A stretch of 64,000 nucleotides of DNA from Irpex lacteus (GCA_001986395.2 MQVO02000027.1:310001-374000), one strand, 5' to 3'. Counted from the stretch's first letter, positions 1-13,486 are shown. Numbers and translations are program-made. The notes: generated by a model not told the origin, from the sequence alone.

Positions 1-775
1 CGTCCGACGTATGCACCCCGGGTTATGCGATCCATCTCGGTCTCGTTCTCATCCCATACTGCATCCAACGACCGACTGCGTATTGCAGGTGCGTGAGTCG
101 GCGAGTCTGCTTCAAACTGAGCGGGGTCTACGACAATAGCCAAGTGCTCCTTGTTATCACGGTTATTATGATAGAGATGTAAGAAAACTGGTCCGTGGGG
201 TGTCGGCACCCGAGTTCGTGCCATACATCTCACCTGCACATCAGGCGAGGGAGGAAGTGGTGGTGGTGAGCTCGCGAGCGTGGAAGATGACGCTAACGAG
301 GTGTTCTCAGATGGAGTGGGAAAAGAATTGGATGCAGCCTGTTCATTAAAGTATGACTGAGATCCCGAACTTCCGAAATGCATTGGGGCAGGGGCTCTCG
401 TACCTTCTCATGTGCTACTTGGGTGCCCTGCTTTCTAAGTCTCTGGCTACGTGGCTCTTGTCTGCTCACGTATTTCAGCCGTGGTCTTCGCTGAGGGTCG
501 ACTGTCTTCGAGTTCTCTGGCTGCCATTTCGTCCAATCGTACGCACCTTCCGCCTGCGGATCACCGACGGCGGGGAAGAAGTCATGAGCGTAGTGGTTAC
601 GAGTCACTTGCGGACCTGCGGAATAGACAGCCGCAAGCATGAGCGGGTCTAGTTCAGCGTCCCTCCTTTTAATCCCATGCTTTGCTACGGGTAGTTCAGG
701 AGAGGTGAGGAAGTCGAGTAGTGCGAGGTCCGACATGCCGGCGCTGAGGATGTCGGCGTCGTGGGGCAAGGGCAT
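1..775 (-). CDS. RIB1: GTP cyclohydrolase II, N-terminal part (RIB1, partial)
   Basis: GTP cyclohydrolase II opens the imidazole ring of GTP in the first committed step of riboflavin synthesis. Only the N-terminal part is here; the gene continues past the left edge. Two exons are visible: 775-419 and 338-1, with an 80-nt intron (339-418) that joins in frame. Exon 1 encodes a variable leader that begins [13 protein letters not shown]. Exon 2 encodes the conserved start of the enzyme: [18 protein letters not shown], then a segment ending [13 protein letters not shown] and ITRGAYVGR, which I recognise from fungal RIB1 proteins. The zinc-binding cysteines and catalytic core lie outside the window, so activity cannot be judged. 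The start at 775 is the most plausible Met in frame; the frame stays open upstream, so an earlier start is possible. It is divergent from VPS17, with about 1 kb between them. Confidence 0.85.
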
Positions 776-1803
776 GGCGGTGCGCAGAGTGTCTTGGACA
801 GCGACGGTGAAAGAGTGGGGGCTGCGTGCGGGCGTGTGGTAGACGGGGGTGGGTGGACGGGGTATATGTAGATGTTTTTCACAGTGGTCGGTCACGCAAT
901 TACCGAGGGGACATAAGATTAGGCGCTCTGCGTAGCCCCTGCTTACCTGATGATCTCTTCTGATCAAGCGAGTGCCTTCTCACCGTTTCTCTCCAAGATG
1001 GCTGACAGTAATCATCTTCAAATCACCTTGACTGCTGCTTACCAAGGTACTCAAACACTGCTCACTGTTGCTCACTGTGCGAACAAAATGTTCGAAATAG
1101 TGGAATATTCGAGTGTTGTTTTCAAGGCGGTCCACTCCTGTCGGATCGAACTTCTTCAAGATCGGTGGGCCAGGTGATCCAGCCAATCAGCGCTTTATCT
1201 GAATACTTCAGTCCGAAAGACACTCCGTTTACATTCCAGCCACTGGTCGGCGACAAGTGTGGCTGCAACCGAGTCTGTCCGGTGAAAACCTTCGTCGACA
1301 GATTGTTCGCTTGGGCCGGAGTTGTTGTATACACGCAAGTCCACATGAGCATTGGCTGGAAGGATTGGATGGTCGTAAAGATCACTCGCTTGTACACTGA
1401 ATTGGTGCCTGGTGTAGTCAACGAGGATACGAGTTATTATAGTGGACGAGTGCCTGGAACATGTGCATCGAAGAACCGCCAGGATAATCACTATACGATT
1501 ATTAGAAAGTCATCAGGGGCCAATGACTGCGATCGTGTCGAACAACATGGAATTCAAATACACCAAGGATGTAAGTCGCTTACTGCAGCGCTACAGTGTC
1601 TGAGACATACAGTAGTGATTCCCTTAGAGTTTAGTTCTTGTGAGCAACGATGACGGACATGCATGTTGAGAGCAAGGGGTATAAGCACATGCGCAGTCCA
1701 GGTGAGCATTTCGAGCGCCAAGTTGCAATTGGCTCTTGCCAGCATTCCATCACTCTTTCCCCTCCACGTCCAGCAGCCCGCCCGCCCGCCCCCTTCCACG
1801 AAC
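776..1803. other. RIB1-VPS17 divergent intergenic region
   Basis: Shared upstream region of two divergent genes. Short open frames occur on both strands but none shows family motifs or matching splice sites. A pyrimidine-rich tract (about 1750-1803) precedes the VPS17 start, as is common at fungal transcription starts. I see no clear TATA box. Confidence 0.5.
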
Positions 1804-4152
1804 ATGCTCGACCCTCTCAGCTCAACCTTTGGCGAGGAGCCACCGCCGCCGTGGCCCACAACACCACGCACGCCTAATACACCCATCCCTAATATGCCCC
1901 GTCCATCTACACCGCGAGCAACATCGCGTCCTCAGACTCCAGACAAGACAAACTCTAACTTGGGCACGAACGCCGGAGGCCTGTATGGCAAGCACCCGCA
2001 AATTTATGGACAGCCTGAGCCTGGCTTGGTTTCTCCGAGTGTCACTACGGGCTCCAATGGAGCAAGATACGAGAAGGGAGAGCCATATCTGAGAGTGAGG
2101 ATTACGGGCCTGGATAGGAATAGGAGAGACGTGCTTGTCAAGTTTGATGCTCAGGTGCGTACTGGAGTGCTTTGTATCTCACCACTTTCGTTTGCTCACA
2201 TGTCACTTTGGGTGGCTATGCCAGACCAACTTGTCAAACTTCACAGGTACCACATACCGCAATGTCTCCCGTTCCTACTACGAGTTCCAACAATTCTACG
2301 ATGCCATCATTCACAGTACACCCCAGACCATTATTCCCGCCCTGCCCCTCGCGCAAACATCCGCACCTACCGATGAGGAAGATGACAGGCTCGTCAAGAT
2401 CATGCTCCAACGGTGGTTGACTCGAGTTTGCGAAGATCCCATTTTGATTACGGAGGAAGAAGTCAGGTCGTTTATTGAGAGTGACTTTGGATACCAGCCG
2501 ACGCCCGTTACGAGGAAGAAGACATCATCCGGATTCAGTCTCATAAGAAGGAGTGTACCGGACGAGGATGAGGAGTTACTGCAGGCCAGGTTCGAGTTGA
2601 CGAAGCTCGAGACTCAATTCTTTGAAGCCGCAAAGGCAATTGACAAGCTCTCCAAAGTCAGGAAAAGTGAGTGCTATACGCGGCGTTGTGATGTCGATAT
2701 TCATGCCGTGATAAAGCACTTGGCGGTGTACGCGCCGAAGTAGGCAATAAGCTCGTGAATGTGGCTACAACGGAAGCGCATCCTCCATTGGGGAACGCAA
2801 TGCGCAAACTCGGACGCGCCTACCACAGTCTCGCCGATCTTGACGAAGCTCAGGCGATCAGCGAATGCGTGATCATCGGTGACACTCTGGGTTACCAAGG
2901 CTTGAATGCGAGATCCGCGAAAGAGACATTGGCGCAGAGGACTGCTGTACTGGAGGAGTATCAGGCTGCTGCGAAGACTACGATTTCGAAGAAGAGGAAT
3001 ATCGAGCGGTTGAAGGCGAGCAGAAACATCGGGAAGGAGAAGGTTGATGAGGCGCTGGAAGATTTGAACGAGGTGCGAACTGTCTACCTCTCCTTTCCCA
3101 TTTTATTACATCTCACCGTTGACAAATGTAAGGCGGATCGCTATGAGCAAATCCTCGCCCGTCGTGCGGAGGGTATCTCCCAGAATCTCCACCGAGCATT
3201 GGCACGTCACAAGCGTCTTGTCACGGACGACGTGACTGCAGCATTAATAGAGCACGTTCGCTCCTCGATCATGTATGAGCGACAGCACCTTCGCGAAATT
3301 GAGAGCCTACGAACGGACGTCGAGAATGCAGATAAGAAACACCTCCCTGCGAAACCAGCTGCTCCTCGTCCGTCATACGTACCACCACTTGAGGATTTCA
3401 GCAAACCGCCTATCCCGAGACCAGCATCGAGCAACGCATCGTCGAGACGACCATCGGTCCCTCCCGCTGTCTCCGCATCTGCTTCCTTCAGCTCTCCTGG
3501 CGCACCCCAAGGTCAACCACCCCTTCCGCCTTCCGTTCTCTCGCCCACACCATCAGCAAGCAGCTTCAATGGACCCCTACCCCCTCAATCGCCCGGTGCA
3601 GGGCCATCTTCGCCCATCCCATCTTCGACTTCGACTTCGACTGTATCAGGACCTCTCGGCCAGGACGGCCCACCACTCGGTGGCCGATTCGTGGACGGCA
3701 CAAAGTCGATGTTCGTCAAGCACGCCCCGTCACCTCTAGTACCGGGTGGATCTGGTTCGCATCCGTCGTCGCCCCTTACGCCTAGCAAGTCTGGTGCCGG
3801 GTTCCAACCGTACTCTCCCAATCAGTCGCAGTTGCAGTCACCTAGATCGAGCGGGTTTAACACACCGAATACACCGTCGAACCCTCATCCGCTGGCACAT
3901 TCGGTCGCAGCTATCGGGTCTGGCAGTGGTAGTGGTGGAGCAGCAGACCCGTTGAGCGCAGGACCGTCTACGCCGCTCAGTGCGAACTCTGCGTACGGCA
4001 TGAACGGGCAATCTGCAGGTGGGAGCGGCCAGTTGGATCCGCTAGGGATGGCGAGGCCGGGAGCGTTTATGAGCGCGTCTGTGAGGGTGCAACCAACGAG
4101 ACCGAGGTTGGACGCGAGGGAGGCGGCGAGTAAGTTGGCGAATATGTTTTAA
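1804..4152 (+). CDS. VPS17: Vps17-type PX-BAR sorting nexin (retromer)
   Basis: Vps17 pairs with Vps5 to form the membrane-bending sorting-nexin half of retromer, which returns cargo receptors from endosomes to the Golgi. Four exons, 1804-2154, 2225-2666, 2744-3072 and 3133-4152, give 713 residues. The N-terminus is Pro/Thr-rich. A PX domain (about residues 90-215) contains TYRNVSRSYYEFQQFYDAI followed by the conserved YQPTP segment. A predicted BAR-like helical region follows (about 240-460), with LAQRTAVLEEYQAA and SSIMYERQHLREIESL. The last 250 residues are Ser/Pro/Gly-rich and look disordered. The third intron (60 nt) is in frame, so reading through it would leave the frame open; the next exon's fit to the BAR helices supports splicing. 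Start chosen as the first ATG after the pyrimidine-rich leader. Low-complexity C-terminal tails are usual for basidiomycete copies. Confidence 0.88.
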
Positions 4153-4410
4153 GCTGGAAAGGTCTAAGGAGTGGAGGGGAGCTTGGAGCTTTTGTATGGG
4201 TAATGAACTTTCAGAACCATAACGGGAGGATGAATGAATTGATTTTTCCTGGTGTTTTGAATGACGGTCTTCGGTGCTGCAGGTCAACTTCTCTAAGTGG
4301 TGCCACTGTATATGAGCGCGATAACGGTCAGGCATACGTCCACTTCGTGTTGTAAGGGGTGCTGATCTTTCGTTGTTATAGATGAGAACCCACTGAGTGC
4401 TCTGTACAAA

Positions 4411-5983
4411 CTAAGCTTGAACGAGAAGCACTCCTTCATTGTAAAAATCCTTTCTCGATCTAACAAGGTGGAACCTCTCCTGCCGACCGTACACAAACTC
4501 CCACCCTCGCTCGTCATTCACCCAATGAGCGTTCTCCTCGACTCTGAATCTAAGGGTTTCGTTGCGCTCTGGGACAAAATGGTAAGCGTACAGCTCGATG
4601 CTGTAGTACGTGTTTGGCAGGATGCGCAGTTCGCCTAGTACGGGGACATGTTCTGGGAGGTTGGTGAAGCCTTGTTTTCCAAAGTGTACCAGTCAGTTTA
4701 AGGCAACTACACACGCAGAAGGACGCCTTGATACGAGTATCTCACTCACCCATCACAGCACCCGCAGAATGCCCCCAATCGCCGATTGGGTGCGAATACA
4801 CCTGTCCCTCGATTGCTTCCGCCTTCATGTCGTACAAACACTCCTGAAGAACCTCATTGCCAGTTTTCCCGGCCTTGATGCGCCGCAACACAATATCCTG
4901 CATCCGATTCGCCTTTCTCAATCCTTCCTTGAGCCCTTCAGGCGCGTCTGTCTCTCCTGGACGAAGGACATACGCCATGTGCTGAACGTCAGTGTTCAGG
5001 CCCATCGCTGTGATGCCAAAGTCGACATGAAGGAGGTCACCAGGCTTGATGATATCTTTCGTGCCGCTCCAGCCTGGAAAGGATTCGGGTGTGATAACGG
5101 ACACGCGGGGGTGATTCCAGGTTGTGACGTTCAAGGTGAGCATTTTCTCTCTGTACCACCATTCGACATCCTGAGCATCGCAAATATCAGACTCATAAAT
5201 CTTCCTTAATTCATGCGCCGTGACTGCGATTGGATTCTCACCTCCGTAGTGGTCGCTCCGACGTCGATGACTTTCTCACTAAACGCCTCCTCGATCAGTG
5301 CCCACGTCGTCTCCTGTAGCTCCCGGTAATACTCTAGCATCCCGTCGACCCTGCCTGCGACGTACTCCACTCCTATCATTGGATCGCTGGTGAATCGCTT
5401 TGTCCATTTACTCCCGAGATATTTCTTCATCTCCTCAAGCTCGCCAACATGCAGACCTCCTCCAACCGAGATATCCTCATCAGTATTCACGGCAATGTGT
5501 GCAGGGTCCAATGTCTCAAGAGCGTTCGAGAGCTCATTCCAGGGTCCCGGGCCGTTGTCTACCCATCTTAAGGGGTTCGGTGGATGGTCCGTGGAAGAGG
5601 TATTCGTGTGAAAGAGGAGGATCGTTCGTCGGTGTGGGGCATACTCAGTTGCGGACTTGACAGACCACCAGATCGTGTCTTCTGCGTATTCGCGTTGGCT
5701 GATCTAAATACCTGCGGTATATCGCAATGTGAAAGTGACGTTGGTTGCATGAAGTTCTCACCAACCAGGCATCTACGCCATATTTTTGTAGCAAAGCCGG
5801 TATGCGGTCAACACGCTCATCTCTCCATCGGTCAAGGATGGTTGCTTGGGCTCGTAGGGATGGTAAGGCGCGGTACGCCGCTGGGTCATCTGGATGCAGC
5901 TGTCCCTCCGCATACGATGTTTTTGCAAGGCATAGCCACACTGTGAGCGTGACTATGGTGGCGGTGTATCGTAAAGTAGGCAT
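4411..5983 (-). CDS. Secreted M24-family metallopeptidase (Xaa-Pro aminopeptidase-like)
   Basis: A pita-bread-fold peptidase of the M24 (creatinase/aminopeptidase P) family. Four exons read on the minus strand, 5983-5762, 5703-5242, 5170-4750 and 4670-4411, give 454 residues. The first 25 residues are hydrophobic and end near SYAEG, a likely signal peptide, so the protein probably enters the secretory pathway. A creatinase-like N-domain (about 30-230) precedes the catalytic domain. Expected metal ligands are all visible: Asp in LLHVDFGI, Asp in NTDVQH, His in YSHPIGDWGHSAG, Glu in YYSIELYAYH and Glu in RFRVEENAHW. The splice at 5171/5241 was chosen because it yields TTTEDVEWWYREKM, the expected family sequence. 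Members remove N-terminal residues next to proline or act as creatinase-like hydrolases; the exact substrate cannot be told. Confidence 0.85.
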
Positions 5984-6698
5984 GGGAAAGTTCGTATCAT
6001 GTGGCTCCGAGTCTTATGTGGTGCTGTGAATACTTATCCAATCAATTATCGCATGGAATGGTGCGTAGTGGCAGGCTAACTTGAATCGCGTTTGATTCTA
6101 TGTGTTTAGGACAACTCGTATGGCTTTAAGCTACAGGAGTGCGTTTATTTATAAAGCATTGATAGTACTATATCAATCGATTGAACCATATTGAACCCCC
6201 TCAGGAACTTAAAGCTTTATTAGCTGATCATGAAGACTGATTGTCACTCGAAACTTGAGCCATTGAGCGGTGAATCTAATCTTATCAGTGGCTCAGATCT
6301 CAGATCTCCGGCCTGATCAGCCGGTTCCGGTGTGCCACAGTAGAATTCGAAGATGATATAGCTACGTAGTCGAGTGGTTTCAGGTTGCTATCGACAGCGA
6401 CGATTCAAGTGTATGTCTATCAGCTGTATCCTACCTCTCCACACCGTCCAACCACCTTTCTACATGGCTTATCGAAGCGGCCATGTGTCAAAGTACATGA
6501 GTCAGTGATGCGTAACACTTTCCTGCCAAGGCTTGTGCCGAAGGCTGACGTTCTCCTTCCAAGGCAATTGTAAACTGACTACTGCCGTCTCCGCCATCAC
6601 GGGAATAAACTTAGGCTAGTTAACATCGGTAATCGGCGCCGTACGGTAGCTAGAAGGTGCCTACTCTGTATGGAAAGGTCAAGTACTACACATAGGTC
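5984..6698. other. Intergenic region between the M24 peptidase and SDR1
   Basis: AT-rich non-coding DNA with tandem short repeats such as CAGATCTCAGATCTCC near 6294-6309. I see no credible ORF, RNA gene or transposon end. Confidence 0.4.
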
Positions 6699-6733
6699 TG
6701 CCGCAACGACTACGTGCGAAGCGGCTTCGTCAC
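6699..6733 (+). promoter_or_regulatory. Conserved upstream block of SDR1
   Basis: A 35-nt block starting TGCCGCA and ending GCGGCTTCGTCAC lies 132 nt upstream of the SDR1 ATG. The same block (28 of 35 positions identical, last 13 identical) precedes the tandem paralogue at 8662-8696, at nearly the same distance. The surrounding non-coding DNA has diverged, so this looks like a retained transcription-factor site. The factor is unknown. Confidence 0.55.
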
Positions 6734-6770
6734 AGGGGCCCCCACATGGCTCCATACCTTACGGCTGCAC

Positions 6771-6780
6771 ATATAAAAGG
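6771..6780 (+). promoter_or_regulatory. TATA box of SDR1
   Basis: ATATAAAAGG lies 85 nt upstream of the SDR1 start codon, a usual position for a core promoter in fungi. It follows the conserved 35-nt block by about 40 nt. Confidence 0.55.
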
Positions 6781-6864
6781 ACACCCTCCTGGACTCTGGA
6801 ATGGCTACGACTCCCAACACATCTCACACTACGTCGCGCTCACTTCTAAAACCGTAAACGCATA

Positions 6865-8133
6865 ATGCCGACTTGGGGATTCTTCGACTTTGTGTGGGAC
6901 CAGTACACCAAGATCCCGCCCGTGCTCACGGCTGACTTGAAGGGAAAGTCTGTTATTGTAACTGGAGCCAACACTGGTATTGGCTTGGAGGCTGCCAAAC
7001 ATTTCGCTCGCATGGGACCTGCTCGGCTCATCATTGCTTGCAGAAGCGAGTCAAAGGGGAAAGTAGCAGCAGAGCGTGAGTGTTCGCATATTCTTACGTG
7101 GAGATTTCGTCTTAAGACTGGTTTATACGTAGAGATTGCCAAGGAGACGAGTTACAATGCAGAGCTTCAACTACTTGACCTGGGTAGTTTTGAGTCTGTA
7201 GTGGCTTTCGCGAAACGATTGGAAGGCGAGCCGATTGATATCCTGGTCGCAAATGCCGCGGTGGCCGTAGGGCAGTATTCCCTCACAAAGGATGGTTGGG
7301 AGGAAACGTATGTTCATTCATGATTAACGTCCACGTCCCACGTTGACAGCTTTGACATCCCAGCATACAAGTAAATCACTTGTCGACGGCTCTCTTATCA
7401 TTCCTTCTTGTCCCAAACTTGATCAAGGCATCAGAACTGCGCTCTTCTCCATCCAGATTGGTGGTAGTGACGAGTGAAGTTCATCACCACGCCCCAATCG
7501 ACGATGAGACTTTGAAGAAAGAGGTTCTGAAGACGCTGAGCAGCGCGGAGTATTGCACGCCGGAAAGGATGGTGTCTCGCTACCCGCTCTCAAAACGTCA
7601 GTCATGCCTTTTTTCGGCTTTCTTGTAACGAGCTAACCAATGTCCATCTTCCAGTTCTCAACATTTTCTTCACCCGGGCCTTTGCAACCCACATTTCACC
7701 AGCCTATGCATCTGCCCTCATACCTGACTCTGTAAATCCGGGGCTTTGCGTTTCTGAACTCGCCCGTAACGCACCCACGGCGTTCAAGGTTCGAATCAAG
7801 ATTCTGCACACCCTCTTCGGTCGTACGGCGGAACAAGGAGCTCGCCAGCTTGTATATGCTGCCCTTGGACCCGACGGGAAGGATGGTCCTCATGTCAAGC
7901 AGACGATGAGCGGCGCGTACGTCTCGATTGCTCAGATCCGGCAGCCGAGTGATTTCGTCACTAGTAAGACGGGATGGGAGGCGCAGGAGAAGATCTGGGT
8001 AAGCTGTGCTGTTCAAATGAGTCAAGCCTGCATCGCTAACGGTTGTTTTATCCCGTAGAATGAAACAATCGAGATCTTGTCGAACGTAGAACCCTCCGTG
8101 CGCACTATAGTGGGTCAATACTTCACAAATTAG
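6865..8133 (+). CDS. Short-chain dehydrogenase/reductase (SDR1)
   Basis: NAD(P)-dependent oxidoreductase of the classical SDR superfamily, closest in form to fungal retinol-dehydrogenase-like or WW-domain-oxidoreductase-like enzymes. Five exons, 6865-7075, 7133-7307, 7364-7596, 7655-7998 and 8059-8133, give 345 residues. The cofactor loop is VTGANTGIGLEA (about residue 33). Then come the NAA motif (DILVANAAVA), the catalytic Ser in VVVTSEVHH and the YPLSK active-site Tyr-Lys pair. The substrate is not deducible. It is followed 700 nt downstream by a close paralogue with the same exon structure, so the pair arose by tandem duplication. All four introns are 56-60 nt. The promoter has a TATA box and a block shared with the paralogue. 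Confidence 0.88.
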
Positions 8134-8661
8134 GACCCAAGTATGCATGCAGGGCTATCTGGGTAGCAGCCACTCGTCGAAGGTGCCTCCTGATTCCATC
8201 GGCGGTGACGGTGATAGTTTATTATAGACCATCGTGTTATTAATGGAACATCGACCGGCCAGCAAACTTGCGAGTACTGCCGAGGTTTCAATGTGCCCTC
8301 TGCACACATTGTGGGAGAACACGACTGATAGTAAAGTCATCGAGCGAGGTTTACTGTACTTAATCAGGAACTTGAAATTCCGAAGTCTTCTAAGCTTGAG
8401 GCTGATTTGATGAACTTGCGACCGGCTGCTCAGGAAGCATCTTTGTATTATTGAATGCTCGTCCATTTTGAGTAGCAATCTTTGCCGGAGACTGATGTCG
8501 CCTGTTCCGCATCACTATAGGCTGGTTTGCAACCGAGGACCGCACGGCATTACTCTGTAGAATTCCCCAGTAATGATGGCAACTTCGCGGACATGAATAG
8601 TTTGGAGAAGCTGCTTAGGTGTAGGCTATTACTTAACTCAGCGAGTGGGTTACTGTAGAGT

Positions 8662-8696
8662 TGCCGCAGGAGCTACGTTCTATGCGGCTTCGTCAC
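8662..8696 (+). promoter_or_regulatory. Conserved upstream block of SDR2
   Basis: Second copy of the 35-nt block found upstream of SDR1, 145 nt before the SDR2 ATG. It ends in the same 13 nt, GCGGCTTCGTCAC. A perfect CACGTCGTG palindrome-like stretch follows directly. Confidence 0.5.
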
Positions 8697-8840
8697 GTCG
8701 TGACGGCAGCCGTGTTGCTTGGATAAAATGCGCCGAGTGTTTCTTCAATGTTGGTTGAGTCGCTGGTTCACAACATCAAGCAACTCAAAGCGCTCCTCAT
8801 TTCACTGCCAGTTTCTTTCTTTCTTGTGTCGTAAAACATC

Positions 8841-10132
8841 ATGCCAACATGGAGGTTCTCGAACTTCGTGTGGGATCAGTACACCAAGATGCCACCAGTA
8901 CTCACTGCCGACCTTACAAAAAAGACCGTCCTTGTCACTGGTGCCAATGCAGGTATCGGTATTGAGGCTGCAAAACATTTCGCTCGTATGGGGCCTGCCA
9001 GGCTGATCATTGCCTGCAGGAGCGAGGCGAAAGGGAAAGCTGCAACGGAACGTGAGTATTCGCGGCCTGCACTGGTTTGTCTCGAGTTTGACCTTCACTG
9101 AAAATTTGTGCTCAGAAATTGCTAAAGAGACGAGCTATAACGCAGAGCTAGAATTGGTCGACCTCGATAACTTTGCTTCCGTAGTTGCTTTAGCCAAGCG
9201 ATTGCATGGACAGCCGATAGATATCCTTGTAGCGAATGCTGCCGTGGCCAGGACCGAATATATCGCCACCAAGGATGGGTGGGAGCAGATGTACGTTCCA
9301 CTGCTGAACCATATGCAAATTGATTAGTTCATGAGACTTACAGGATACAAGTAAACCACCTTTCTACCGCTCTGCTGTCCATGTTGCTCGTGCCGAATCT
9401 AGTCAAAGCATCCGAGCTCCATGCCTCATGCTCTAGGCTGGTGGTAGTGGCCAGTGAAGTCCATCATTTGGTACCTCTCGACGATGTCATCCTGGAGACC
9501 AATATTCTCGCGACGTTGGGTAGTCAGGAGTATTGCACGGAAGCAACGATGAAGCTTCGTTACTCGCTTACCAAGTGTCAGTGTCCCCTTTGACTGCTTA
9601 TCCCAACAAGCGTTGGACCCAGACTGATGGATTCTATTATGGTCATATTTGCAGTGCTCAATTTGCTATTTGTCCGCGCATTCGCTAGCCACCTTGCACC
9701 AGCATATGCCCTTATTTAATTCCTAGCGCCGCAAATCCGGGATCCTGTGTCTCGGACCTCATGCGCAATGCTCCCGCCGCCTTCAGAGCTCGAATGCGGA
9801 TTTTGCAAGCAATATTCTCACGTACCGCGGAGCAAGGCGCCCGTCAACTGGTGTATGCTTCCCTGGGACCCGACGGGGAGGATGGTCCACATGTGGAGCA
9901 GACGATGAGTGGGGCGTTCATAACGCTTTCGCAGAGCAGACAGCCCAGCGACTTTGTCACAAGCAAGGCCGGATGGAAGGCGCAAGAGAAGATCTGGGTA
10001 AGGAATCACTATCCAATGAATTATATCGCATGATTATCGGCTAACCTTGCCCCCTAGCGCGAAACAATCGATATTCTGTCGGATGTTGAGCCCTCTGTGC
10101 GTACGATTGCAGGACAATACTTTAAGGAGTAG
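8841..10132 (+). pseudogene. Short-chain dehydrogenase SDR2, tandem paralogue with a 1-nt frameshift
   Basis: Tandem copy of SDR1 with matching intron positions: exons 8841-9051, 9116-9290, 9344-9576, 9655-9997 and 10058-10132. It keeps the cofactor motif VTGANAGIGIEA, the VVASEVHH serine and the YSLTK active-site pair. Exon lengths equal those of SDR1 except exon 4, which is 343 instead of 344 nt. The missing base is in a short T run near 9714-9718. It puts TAA and TAG stops in the reading frame right after the segment LAPAYALI. Downstream of that point the original frame resumes with clear SDR1-like protein (NAPAAF, EQGARQLVYASLGPDG). No alternative splice site I tried rescues the frame. 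It may be a young pseudogene encoding a protein truncated after the active site, or a homopolymer sequencing error. Confidence 0.7.
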
Positions 10133-10305
10133 ACTCCTTATGACTTCTTATGGGCATAATTATTTGCAGTACAGAAGATCTACCCGTGTTCGTTGTGTCG
10201 TGATTAAGCTTAGGCTTTGGTCGCACCCCGGGTACTTCGAGTCCGCTAAATCTTGCACATACTAAGATACAGAGTATTCAATATTTTCTCCTACATTTCT
10301 TCTGT

Positions 10306-11727
<1,422 letters not shown>

Positions 11728-13337
11728 CTACAAACAGTTGTAAGTATGTGAATCAGAGGAGAATGGGGAACTTACTTTGAGGTGGTGGTTGTGGGGGAAG
11801 AGTCTCTACAGCCTGACTCACACCCTCGAACTAGTCCCGCTAAAACTCAAAGTTAGGAGATGAAGTCGCCATCGGCTTTTGCCTGCCGATAAGATGATCG
11901 CTGCAGGCGTCCTCGATCTGATCTTGATCTGCTGCAGGCAAATTCCGATTTCCCAAATCGGGCTTTTTACTCGGTCTGTCCTCGCCCACACATCACGTGA
12001 TGTCATTTCACCCGCGGTTTCGCCGACGTCCCGCTCATGCCGCCCCGCCCCGCTCGTGCCCGCTTTCACTCGCTTTCCTCTGTGTCTCCGAGTCCGCTCG
12101 TCAAGAGTACTTTACACGGGTAGCGTAAACATCCTTTCGACCTTATACGGTACACGCCCAAGCACACCGGATAGAAAAACCATCCCGTATACGGTATCAG
12201 TTGGCAATCACCAAGTGTTTTAAGACAGGACTGACAGTGGCGTGGTCAGTGTTATTTGCTATATCCTGGTACTATACTGGCGCCGACTTGGTTACATTGC
12301 CGTACGTTAACCTGATATGGCAGGCAGGAGGGATTACGGTAGGCCAACAGAGCGGGATGGGACACAAGACAATGGTGGCTAGAGATGCCTCGTACGCGAG
12401 CAGGACCTGGTACGTCTCATGTCTTGTCTATTTCTCTAATATGGATCGGCACATGCCGGGTATGCTCGCGCAGCGACATCCTCAGTTGAATACTCATATT
12501 AACTGTTAGTAAAATAGCTACTACAGATTCAAAATTTCAAACTGAGTGTTGATGAGTGCGGTCACATATATGATTAGTTCTTCAAGCCTCTATGATCTAA
12601 TCTTCCACTGGAATGAAATTGACTTAGATCCAAAAACATCGAAAGACTCACCATGAGAAATGAAGCCGAGTCCGGAGTTCGTTGTTTCTTGAGCGATTGC
12701 AAAGTAGGCCGGCTGGCCAGACCGGTCACAGGCTGATATGCTTGCCAGTAGTTGGAGGCATGTACAGGGGAGAAAGGCCGTGGAAAAGCATACATACGGA
12801 CATACATGAACACGCTCTAGTATTAGGGCTTACAATTCATGGAGATTGAGCAAGCCCTGGTTCAACGTGGGCCTCGGAGAGTAGGGTCGGACACGAGAGA
12901 GGCGAAAGAGCCTGAGTGTGATATAGCCCTATGTTGATGTATAGTATTCTTCCCTGTTGTGGTACACCGGAAACCAACTCTTACTAGTAGGGCTTGGTGG
13001 CGATGCAGCATCGGCCAATGTTTTACTTAAGTTATGATAATGTTTGTACAAGGTAAGTAACCTGAGGATAACGATAACATACCGTGACTCAGATTCCACC
13101 AAATAAGTGTTCTAAGTACTTATGATCTTCGCCGCCTTGGCGGCTCACAAAGTGTCCTTGTTCTACTACCTAGTACGGGGCATCACAGCTAGATCATCAG
13201 GAGAAGCAACGGAAAACATCGACTACGAAACAGCAGTGTCTGATAGCCTTGCGTTGCGTTATCGCCTCGAGTCGCGCGAGAAATACGGGAAATCGGACGG
13301 AGAGCGCCAGCCTCTAACCCACGTGTAAGTAAGATAC
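11728..13337. other. LEU2-transposon intergenic region
   Basis: About 1.6 kb with no gene I can support. Open frames here (for example 12201-12509 on the plus strand) lack motifs and splice partners. A GGCCGGCTGGCC palindrome occurs near 12708-12719. The CACTA transposon begins at the right end. Confidence 0.45.
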
Positions 13338-13340
13338 AGT
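13338..13340 (+). repeat. CACTA target-site duplication, left (AGT)
   Basis: The three bases AGT directly precede the left terminal repeat. The same AGT directly follows the right terminal repeat at 35759-35761. Three-base duplications are standard for CACTA elements. Confidence 0.7.
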
Positions 13341-13369
13341 CACTGCGGAACCCTCCAAATATTAAGCTC
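13341..13369 (+). repeat. CACTA terminal inverted repeat, left
   Basis: Begins CACTGCGGAACCC. It matches the reverse complement of 35730-35758 at 23 of 29 positions, including the first eight, an AATATT core and GCTC. CCGAA/CCGGA-like motifs recur in the following 100 nt, resembling CACTA subterminal repeats. Confidence 0.7.
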
Positions 13370-13486
13370 GAAATAGACACCGGATTGCGCTCGATCCGAA
13401 GACCAAGCTCCGAATGATGGCTTGACCTGCCACCTTTTCGGAGCTCCAAATAATATACCCACTCGGAGAGTATTCAGCGCCGAAAT

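Noticed and set aside
7780..7800. GGTTCGAATC resembling a tRNA B box
   Set aside because: It lies in SDR1 coding sequence and no cloverleaf can be drawn around it.
9593..9730. Alternative splicing that could rescue SDR2
   Set aside because: Tested acceptors (after CTAG and CCAG) and a GTCCGC donor; each leaves the wrong phase or deletes conserved sequence.
11728..13340. Leu3-type CCGG-N4-CCGG site upstream of LEU2
   Set aside because: The only paired CCGG (near 12709-12727) has the wrong spacing and is about 1 kb away.
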